51,997 bases of DNA from NCBI GenBank assembly GCA_036274055.1, contig DASUGM010000167.1, positions 1-51,997 of the forward strand, given 5' to 3'. The translations under genes and the position numbers were made by a program. Below are positions 42,432 through 51,997 of this stretch, one piece after another. Within the stretch, counting starts at the first letter, position 1. Every line of letters starts with the position of its first letter. The notes below the pieces were generated by a model. The model was not told where the DNA came from. It did not search any database and saw only the letters and a list, made by a program, of their open reading frames with translations. The DNA comes from DASUGM01 sp036274055. GTDB taxonomy: Bacteria; Acidobacteriota; Vicinamibacteria; Vicinamibacterales; SCN-69-37.

Positions 42432-43025
42432 CTAGCTCTTGACGATCTCGAACTTGCCGTCGCCGTCAGGGTCGGCTTCGGTGCGAAGCAGTTCGCCGTC
42501 GGGACTGTAGGTGAACCGTCGATCGGGGAATCCCTTGCCCTGCAGATCGAGCTCGAGCCGGATCATGACGCTCGCCGAGTAGTACTCCCACTTGTCGACC
42601 CGTTGGTCGCCGTCGGTGTCTTCCTCCGCCCGCGCGATGACGCCCGCGACATAGAACTCCTTGCGCGTGATGCGCCCGTCGTTGTTGCCGGCCTCCTCGA
42701 CGCGTTCGAGCATCACGCGGCCATCCGGCGACGACGGGATCGTGACGCCGGCGGGAACCGGCGTGTAGAACTCGAAACGGTCGGGCTTGCCGTCGGCGTT
42801 GTCATCGATTTCTATCCGGACGAACCGGACGCCGTCCATGTACGCGTGCGTTTCCTTCGTCCCGTCGCCGTCGCGATCCGACAGCATCTCCTCGAGCCGG
42901 CCGGTTTGCTTGTTGTAGATCCGCTGCGTTCGCCCATCGTCAGCCGGGGGCGGCACAGCAGTGCCCCCGCAGCTGGTAACCAGCAGCAGACTCGTCAAGA
43001 CCGCGAAACGTTGGATTGAGATCAC
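42432..43025 (-). CDS. Lipoprotein with calcium-loop repeats
   Basis: A 197-residue exported lipoprotein starting at GTG 43025. The signal MISIQRFAVLTSLLLV leads to the lipobox LVTSC, so Cys19 should be lipidated. The mature part has four EF-hand-like or thrombospondin-type-3-like calcium loops: DRDGDGTKE, DDNADGKPD, DTDGDQRVD and DPDGDGKFE, each followed by a strand with aromatic residues. It may bind calcium at the cell surface or in the periplasm, and so stiffen or sense the glycan. It is 4 bp before the regulator and 124 bp after the antiterminator. Confidence 0.72.
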   Translation of the reverse strand: MISIQRFAVLTSLLLVTSCGGTAVPPPADDGRTQRIYNKQTGRLEEMLSDRDGDGTKETHAYMDGVRFVRIEIDDNADGKPDRFEFYTPVPAGVTIPSSPDGRVMLERVEEAGNNDGRITRKEFYVAGVIARAEEDTDGDQRVDKWEYYSASVMIRLELDLQGKGFPDRRFTYSPDGELLRTEADPDGDGKFEIVKS

Positions 43026-43103
43026 GAGCCCAGGTGGAGCTTCGCCCCGTCAGTTACATCGAGCCGCAAGCTCGCGAGTCTGCGGCCCCACTCGGCGCGC
43101 ACC

Positions 43104-43144
43104 ACGTCCGTGGGCGCGTCGTATCCGTGCCGGCGTACGGACGT
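43104..43144 (-). promoter_or_regulatory. Intergenic hairpin between the antiterminator and lipoprotein genes
   Basis: ACGTCCG (43104-43110) pairs with CGGACGT (43138-43144), a 7-bp stem with a 27-base loop, just past the upxY-type stop. It could be a pause or termination point that the antiterminator overrides. Evidence is only the dyad and its position. Confidence 0.3.
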
Positions 43145-43149
43145 TGCCG

Positions 43150-43659
43150 TCAGTACGGTCGAACGTCGGCGGCGTCGACCTCGACGGTCACGCCCTGACC
43201 GATCAAACCCACGGACAACACGAGCCTGGCGTGCGCGCCTTTGCGAACGAGTTTGCCAACCACGCCGCGCAGCGGGCCGGTCACGACCTCGACGGGGGCG
43301 CCTTCTTGAATGAGCGGACAAGGATCGAAGCGCAGGTCGCTTTGCACCAGCGTCCGCACGCTTTCAATCTCAGTATCCGGAATCGAGGCGGGACGTCCCT
43401 CGAAGGACACGAACCCGACGACGCCGGTGCACGTGCGCACCGAGAGCGCCGTCGCCGGCATAATCCTGGCGAAGCAGTACCCCGGAAACAGCGGCCAGTC
43501 GATCCGCTTCTTGCGATCCTTCCAGCGGCTCCAGCGCGTCACCGTCGGCAGAAATGCGTCAATCCCCTTCCCGAGCAACTGGTCATGGACCGCAGCTTCA
43601 TGGCGGGATCGCGTCCAGACCGCGAACCAGGCTGGCGTTGTGGGAGGGTGATTCGGCAC
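43150..43659 (-). CDS. Specialised NusG paralogue (UpxY/RfaH/LoaP-type antiterminator)
   Basis: The 169-residue protein has an NGN domain (WFAVWTRSRHEAAVHDQLLGKGIDAFLP, then DWPLFPGYCFARI) and a C-terminal KOW domain (EGAPVEVVTGPLRGVVGKLVRKG). It is shorter and more divergent than housekeeping NusG and, like UpxY, RfaH and LoaP, is the first gene of a long polysaccharide operon. Such proteins ride RNA polymerase and prevent termination, often Rho-dependent, so that distal genes are transcribed. The locus downstream is about 36 kb. Start is GTG 43659. A sigma-54 promoter lies about 90 bp upstream. Confidence 0.85.
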   Translation of the reverse strand: MPNHPPTTPAWFAVWTRSRHEAAVHDQLLGKGIDAFLPTVTRWSRWKDRKKRIDWPLFPGYCFARIMPATALSVRTCTGVVGFVSFEGRPASIPDTEIESVRTLVQSDLRFDPCPLIQEGAPVEVVTGPLRGVVGKLVRKGAHARLVLSVGLIGQGVTVEVDAADVRPY

Positions 43660-43693
43660 GGGAACTTGCTGACCCCTGTCTGTATCAATTATG

Positions 43694-43746
43694 ACCCGCC
43701 CGGCACATTCCGGCTACAACTTGCGGGTTTCCGCCGATTTACGGCG
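43694..43746 (-). promoter_or_regulatory. Leader hairpins upstream of the antiterminator gene
   Basis: In the predicted transcript the first bases form CGCCG-TAAAT-CGGCG (43746-43732), then ACCCGC/GCGGGT (43694-43699 with 43723-43728) with an inner CCGG pair. Short hairpins at the 5' end of a leader are where ops-type elements recruit RfaH-like proteins. No sequence match to known ops was seen. Confidence 0.4.
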
Positions 43747-43757
43747 ATGCGGCTAGA

Positions 43758-43772
43758 GCAACCCATGTGCCA
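43758..43772 (-). promoter_or_regulatory. Sigma-54 (RpoN) promoter of the polysaccharide operon
   Basis: On the minus strand TGGCAC (43767-43772), five bases, TTGC (43758-43761) followed by T is an almost perfect sigma-54 promoter with exact GG-N10-GC spacing. It would start transcription near 43747. Upstream, ACCGGT palindromes at 43930-43935 and 43949-43954, 19 bp apart, could be activator sites. No other gene is seen in this 351-bp gap (43660-44010). Confidence 0.78.
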
Positions 43773-43966
43773 GAAAAGAGACAGACCGGCGCTCCCCGGA
43801 TTCTCGAACGTTTTCGGGCGATTCCCGGGACTAAGCCCGCCGGCTGCCCGTCGGGGCCGGCACCCGCGACTCCGCCTCCCGCCGAATCCGGGCTCGGCGC
43901 TCGATCATGAATGTGTGCAATTCAGTAAAACCGGTTCAAATGTGTAAGACCGGTCCGCACCGCAGA

Positions 43967-43985
43967 TTGACACGATTCGTATCAA
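43967..43985. promoter_or_regulatory. Palindromic operator overlapping the -35 box (probable HspR site)
   Basis: TTGACACGATTCGTATCAA is a 19-bp dyad with one mismatch, and a further half-site GTGATAC lies at 44000-44006 between the -10 box and the start codon. A MerR-type repressor bound here would block RNA polymerase. The first gene of the operon is HspR-like, so autoregulation is likely. Confidence 0.65.
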
Positions 43986-43995
43986 TGACTATACT
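43967..43995 (+). promoter_or_regulatory. Sigma-70 promoter of the heat-shock operon
   Basis: TTGACA (43967-43972), 17 bp, TATACT (43990-43995): a near-perfect vegetative promoter. The start point near 44002 leaves a leader of only about 9 bases before ATG 44011, with an AAGG immediately ahead of the ATG. Confidence 0.85.
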
Positions 43996-44010
43996 CGATG
44001 TGATACAAGG

Positions 44011-44361
44011 ATGAAGGGCGAGTTTTACCTCATCAGCATGGCCGCCCAGATGCTGGACATGCATCCCCAGACGCTCCGCAAGTACGAGCGTCTCGGCTTG
44101 GTGCGCCCGGTACGCACGGGCGGCAGCATGCGGGTCTATACCCGCGACGAGCTCGATCGGCTTCGCCTGATCAAGACCCTCGTCGACGAGGGCGGAATCA
44201 ACCTGGCAGGCGTCCAGCGATTGCTGTCGATTGCTGAAGTCGCGCTGCGGCTGCGTCCGCTGATCAGCGATTCGCGTCGCGGCACGGCCGACCATCATCG
44301 TCGGCTCACGACGGAGATTGACGCCTTGTGCCGGCTGGTCGGGCTGGAGGACGCGCAATAG
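44011..44361 (+). CDS. hspR: MerR-family heat-shock repressor HspR
   Basis: A 116-residue protein with the HspR version of the MerR winged helix: YLISMAAQMLDMHPQTLRKYERLGLVRPVR (residues 6-35), then MRVYTRDELDRLRLIKTLVDEGGINLAGVQRLLSI. The N-x-A-G-V-x-R ending is characteristic of HspR. HspR represses chaperone genes and, in other bacteria, uses DnaK or ClpB as co-repressor so that unfolded proteins relieve repression. It is the first gene before a CbpA-type DnaJ, ClpB and FtsH, with a dyad over its promoter. ATG 44011 is required for the complete first helix. Confidence 0.9.
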   Translation: MKGEFYLISMAAQMLDMHPQTLRKYERLGLVRPVRTGGSMRVYTRDELDRLRLIKTLVDEGGINLAGVQRLLSIAEVALRLRPLISDSRRGTADHHRRLTTEIDALCRLVGLEDAQ

Positions 44362-44376
44362 GCGCGGCGATCCACC

Positions 44377-45360
44377 GTGGATTTCAAGGACTATTACGCG
44401 ATTCTCGGCGTGAACAAGAAGGCGTCCGATGCCGACATCAAGCGCGCGTATCGGAAGCTGGCGCGGCAGCATCACCCGGATCTGAATCCGGGCGACAAGC
44501 AGGCGGAAGCCAAGTTCAAGGAGATCAACGAGGCGAACGAAGTGCTCGGCGATCCCGAAAACCGCCGGAAGTACGACGAACTGGGCGCCAACTGGCGGCA
44601 GTACGAGCAGGCGCACGCTGGCGCCGGCGCCGGCCAGGGCGCCCAGTGGGGTCCATTCGCGGGCGCTGCCGGAGGCGGCGGCGCGAGCTATCGGACGATG
44701 ACGCCGGAAGAAATGCGCGAGATGTTCGGCGGCAGCGGCGGCGATCCGTTCTCCGACTTCTTTCACACGTTCTTTGGCGGCGACGCCGGCGCGGCCCCGG
44801 ACGGACGACGCGGCGCGCGGTCGAGGCGCCCCACCCGCGGCCACGACCTCGAGCAGCCGGTCGACCTCACGCTGGAGGACGTGCTCAACGGCACGACCCG
44901 CCGGGTCGTGATCTCCGGCGAGGGATCCGATCGCACCGTTGATGTCCGGATCCCCGCTGGCGTCAAGGACGGCGCGCGGGTTCGTGCCGCGGCCAAGGGC
45001 GGCTCCGGCAACGGCGGTGAGGCCGGCGATCTCTACCTGCAAGTAAGAGTGCTTCCCCACTCGCAGTTCGAACGCCGGGGACAGGATCTCCACTCCCGCG
45101 TGTCGGCGCCAATCACGACCGCGGTGCTCGGCGGCGAGGTCAGCGTCCCGACGCTCGGCGGTGGTGCCGTCCGCCTGCGGGTGCCGGAGTTGACCGCGCC
45201 AGGCCGCGTGTTCCGGCTGCGCGGCCACGGGTTGCCGACGGTCGGCAAACCCGTCGAGCGCGGCGATCTGTATGCGACGCTCGATGTGCAGATCCCGTCG
45301 AGCCTGAGCGAGGAAGAGCGCCGGCATTGGGAAGCGCTGAAGGCGGCAGAGCGAGCGTAG
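44377..45360 (+). CDS. cbpA: DnaJ-type co-chaperone (CbpA-like, no zinc finger)
   Basis: A 327-residue J-domain protein. The J domain (about residues 4-70) contains the catalytic HPD at 33-35 (HHPDLNPGDK), followed by a Gly/Ala-rich linker with GAGAGQGAQW and MTPEEMREMFGG, then two beta-rich substrate-binding domains (DLEQPVDLTLEDVLNG, IPAGVKDGARVRA, VRVLPHSQFERRGQDL). The four-repeat zinc-finger of DnaJ is missing, so it is the CbpA/type II class. It stimulates DnaK ATPase and hands substrates to the chaperone cycle. GTG 44377 follows hspR by 15 bp; the next gene begins 3 bp after it. Confidence 0.92.
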   Translation: MDFKDYYAILGVNKKASDADIKRAYRKLARQHHPDLNPGDKQAEAKFKEINEANEVLGDPENRRKYDELGANWRQYEQAHAGAGAGQGAQWGPFAGAAGGGGASYRTMTPEEMREMFGGSGGDPFSDFFHTFFGGDAGAAPDGRRGARSRRPTRGHDLEQPVDLTLEDVLNGTTRRVVISGEGSDRTVDVRIPAGVKDGARVRAAAKGGSGNGGEAGDLYLQVRVLPHSQFERRGQDLHSRVSAPITTAVLGGEVSVPTLGGGAVRLRVPELTAPGRVFRLRGHGLPTVGKPVERGDLYATLDVQIPSSLSEEERRHWEALKAAERA

Positions 45361-45363
45361 GCT

Positions 45364-47969
<2,606 letters not shown>

Positions 47970-47973
<4 letters not shown>

Positions 47974-49820
47974 GTCCACAACCCAACCGCGCTCCGCGCA
48001 AGTCGATGCCGCTGCGGCGGCAAATCTCGCCGATGTGGCTGGTCGGCGGGCTGTTCGTCGTCTTCCTGCTGCTCAACCTGGTGTCCACGGTGGTCCGCGA
48101 CGGCGAAACCAAGGACTACTCGGAGTTCAAGTCGCTGGTCGCGCAGGGCCGCGTCGTCGAGGTGACGCTGACCAAGATGTACGTCCGCGGCAAGTACCTG
48201 GATGCCGCCGGCAAGGAGGTCACGTTCAACGCGGTGCGCGAAGGCGTCGACGACCCCAACCTCGCCAAGGAACTGCAGGAGCAGAAGGTCAAGTTCTCTG
48301 GCGAGATCGAAGGCCAATGGGCGCAGGTGCTCGGCTGGGTGGTACCGGTCGTGCTGATCGTGGCGATCTGGATGTTCTTCCTGCGGCGGATGAGCGGCGC
48401 CGAGGGCGGCATCATGTCGTTCGCGCGCAGCCGCGCCAAGGTGTACGCCGAGGACGACGTCAAGGTGAGCTTCACCGACGTCGCCGGCGTCGACGAGGCC
48501 GAGCAGGAGCTGCGCGAGATCGTCGACTTCTTGAAGAATCCGTCGAAGTACACGATGCTCGGCGGCCGGATTCCGAAAGGCGTGCTGCTGGTCGGGCCGC
48601 CGGGAACCGGGAAGACGCTGCTCGCCAAGGCCGTGGCCGGCGAAGCCAAGGTCCCGTATTTCAGCCTGAGCGGCTCAGAATTCGTCGAGATGTTCGTCGG
48701 CGTCGGCGCGGCGCGCGTCCGCGACCTGTTCAAACAGGCCGAAGGCAAGGCGCCGTGCATCATTTTCATCGACGAACTCGACGCGCTCGGCAAGGTGCGG
48801 ATGCAGTCGCCGATGGGCGGCCATGAAGAGCGCGAACAGACGTTGAACCAGTTGCTCGCCGAGATGGACGGGTTCGACTCGAAGAAGGGCGTGATCATCA
48901 TGGCCGCGACCAACCGGCCTGAGGTGCTCGACCCTGCCCTGCTCCGCCCGGGGCGATTCGACCGTCAGGTGCTGGTCGACAAACCCGACGTCAAGGGCCG
49001 CGAAGAGATTTTGCGGATCCATTCGAAACAGGTGAAGCTCGCGGAAGGCGTCGACTTGTCGGTGATTGCGGTTCGCACCGCCGGCTTTGCCGGCGCCGAT
49101 CTCGCCAATCTGGTCAACGAAGCGGCGCTGCTGGCGGCGCGGCGCAACAAGACCTCGGTCGAACGCGCCGACTTCGACGAGGCGATCGAGCGCGTCATCG
49201 CCGGTCTCGAGAAGAAGCGGGCGATGAACCCGCGCATTCGGCGCATCGTCGCCTACCACGAGTCGGGGCACGCGATCATCGGCACCGTGCTCGCCGGCGC
49301 CGACGAAGTGCACAAGGTCTCGATCGTGCAGCGCGGATTTGGCGCGCTCGGCTACACGATGTATCTCCCGACCGAGGATCGCCTGCTGCTGACCCGCACC
49401 GAGCTGGAGAACCGGCTCGCGGTGATGCTTGGCGGCCGCACCGCCGAGTTGATGATCTTCAACGAGTATTCGACCGGCGCGCAGAACGATCTGCTACGCG
49501 CGACCGACATCGCCCGCGCCATGGTCACCGAGTACGGCATGAGCGACGCCATCGGCCCGGTCAACCACGAGGGCCGGCGCCGGAGCACGTTCATCGACAC
49601 CCCGTACATGCCCGAGCGCGGCGCCTACGCCGAAGAAACCGCGCGCACCATCGACGCCGAAGTGAAACGCCTGGTCACGACGGCCGAGACGACCGCGCGC
49701 CGGATCCTCAGCGAGCACATCGGCGTGCTGCATTCCCTGTCGGAGCGGCTGCTCGAGAAGGAAGTCGTCGAGGGCGAGGAGTTGAAGGCGATGCTGCCTG
49801 CGCCCGCGCCGCAGGCGTAG
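47970..49820 (+). CDS. ftsH: Membrane-anchored ATP-dependent zinc protease FtsH
   Basis: FtsH degrades misfolded membrane proteins and some regulators. The 616-residue protein has two N-terminal helices (about 22-42 and 118-138) with a periplasmic loop between them, an AAA+ domain with Walker A GPPGTGKT (209-216), pore loop FVGVG and Walker B IIFIDELD, and a protease domain with zinc motif HESGH (430-434) and third ligand Asp507 in GAQNDLL. All active-site residues are present. It overlaps clpB by 4 bp, so it belongs to the hspR operon. Being clustered with chaperones suggests heat induction. It converges on rho with a 1-bp gap. Confidence 0.97.
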
Positions 49821-49821
49821 C

Positions 49822-51264
<1,443 letters not shown>

Positions 51265-51357
51265 AGCAGTAGGGTCTTGCCAAGTTAAGTTGTCGTTAGG
51301 AGTGGTCTACGAACTCGCGCGGATCCAGAGTTGGCCGCGACTATGGTTAGCGGTGGC

Positions 51358-51386
51358 AGTATAGCAAGTCGCTGTCCGAAGAACAA
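51358..51386 (-). promoter_or_regulatory. Candidate sigma-70 promoter of rho
   Basis: On the minus strand TTGTTC (51381-51386), 17 bp, TATACT (51358-51363). Transcription near 51351 leaves a leader of roughly 87 bases before the rho ATG. rho leaders are often targets of autoregulation; no terminator-like hairpin was identified here. Confidence 0.55.
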
Positions 51387-51439
51387 AGGATTTAGTTGGC
51401 GCTGCGAGCCGGCCCGCCGCCTCGACGGGCACAGAAGTG

Positions 51440-51805
51440 TCATCCCCGGGGGTCCTCGCCGATGTCGAGAATCGAGCAGGCCACGATGGTCTTCAGCCCG
51501 AGCTGCCTGGCCCGGGCGACGACTTCTGGCGCGTCCGCACCTGGATTCAGCCAGACTTCTTTGATCTTCTTTGCGGCAAGGTCGTCCATTACGCCGACAC
51601 CAATCTCGGGCGCCACGTACACGGTCGCCTGGTCGATTTCGCCCGGGTAGTCGCGGACGCTGGCGAACGCGGGCTCCCCCTCGACCACGGCCTCGCGCGG
51701 GTTAATCGGGATGACCGTGTAGCCCTGGCGCCTGAAGGCACGCAGGGCGCGGTTACCGAACTTGCGTCGATCGTTCGAAGCGCCGATGACGGCGACCACG
51801 GGCAT
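51440..51805 (-). CDS. CoA-binding domain protein (YccU-type)
   Basis: A 121-residue single-domain protein of the CoA_binding_2 family. The Rossmann strand VVAVIGASNDRRKFGNRALR begins it, then VIPINPREAVVEG, VYVAPEIGV and EVWLNPGADAPEVVARARQLGLKTIVACSILD, the standard YccU pattern. These small proteins resemble the CoA-binding half of succinyl-CoA synthetase and their role is not established. ATG 51805 lies 16 bp after the cyclophilin gene on the same strand, so the two may share a transcript. Confidence 0.88.
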   Translation of the reverse strand: MPVVAVIGASNDRRKFGNRALRAFRRQGYTVIPINPREAVVEGEPAFASVRDYPGEIDQATVYVAPEIGVGVMDDLAAKKIKEVWLNPGADAPEVVARARQLGLKTIVACSILDIGEDPRG

Positions 51806-51821
51806 GTCCTGATCTTAGCGT

Positions 51822-51997
51822 CTACCGACGGCGGGCCCGAACGATCGCAATCGGCGGCTCCAGGTTCTGTGTCTTGGGCCGGACCGGTGCGGCCTGAATC
51901 TTCTGGACCACGTCCATGCCGGCGACGACGCGGCCAAATGCCGCGAAGCCCTGGCCGTCGGCGTTGCGGGCACCGGCAAAGTCGAGCAACGGCTGAT
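51822..51997 (-). CDS. Cyclophilin-type peptidyl-prolyl isomerase, C-terminal part
   Basis: The frame leaves the window at the right edge and ends at 51822. The 58 residues visible (LLDFAGARNADGQGFAAFGR, then VVAGMDVVQKIQAAP) are the end of a cyclophilin domain: in this family FGRVVAGMDVV is the last conserved block. The rest of the enzyme, including the active-site Arg and Phe, lies outside. Peptidyl-prolyl isomerases speed proline isomerisation in folding proteins. Confidence 0.88.
   Translation of the reverse strand, partial: QPLLDFAGARNADGQGFAAFGRVVAGMDVVQKIQAAPVRPKTQNLEPPIAIVRARRR

Noticed and set aside
43026..43321. A short minus-strand ORF ending at 43022 between the antiterminator and lipoprotein genes
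   Set aside because: Arg-rich shadow of the NusG-type gene with no start context or motif; the NusG frame is strongly supported.

Overview
High-GC bacterial chromosome segment whose content fits an environmental Gram-negative bacterium. An Acidobacteriota (Vicinamibacteria-like) origin is my best guess from GC content, gene style and the outer-membrane polysaccharide export genes, but this is inference. No phage, transposase or CRISPR array was seen.

Left end (1-4974): the tail of an ArsR-type regulator coupled to an AHSA1/SRPBCC protein; an intergenic block of about 120-bp hairpin repeats; tRNA-Pro(CGG) and surE on the minus strand; then a plus-strand run of a P1/DmpA-like peptidase, a sodium:solute symporter and a small transglutaminase-like (lasso B2-like) protein.

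Polysaccharide region (4955-43659): nearly everything is on the minus strand. A downstream unit (7115 to 4955) holds a small secreted/membrane protein, a GT-C-like membrane protein and a PilZ protein, behind a sigma-54 type promoter. The main locus runs from 43659 to 7454 as a tightly packed series of about 30 genes, many with ATGA overlaps. It opens with a UpxY/RfaH/LoaP-type NusG paralogue behind a second sigma-54 type promoter. Next come a calcium-motif lipoprotein, a degenerate NtrC-like regulator, a small secreted protein, an outer-membrane beta-barrel, Wza-like and Wzc-like proteins and a Wzm/Wzt ABC exporter. After these are an oxidoreductase-epimerase fusion, about eleven glycosyltransferases, two FkbM methyltransferases, two polymerase/ligase-type membrane proteins, an asparagine synthetase-like amidotransferase, a carbamoyltransferase, an initiating phosphoglycosyl transferase, a geranylgeranyl-reductase-like flavoprotein, an uncharacterised nucleotidyltransferase and a HAD hydrolase. 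Together they would build, decorate and export a complex surface glycan.

Right end (43967-51997): a heat-shock operon hspR-cbpA-clpB-ftsH on the plus strand with a near-consensus promoter overlapped by a palindrome. It converges on rho (minus), followed by a CoA-binding protein and the 3' end of a cyclophilin.

The most distinctive signals are regulatory: two excellent sigma-54 promoters, a leader with hairpins in front of an antiterminator gene, an NtrC-like protein lacking its ATPase and sigma-54 contact residues, two families of intergenic palindromic repeats, and an unusual mixture of export components.
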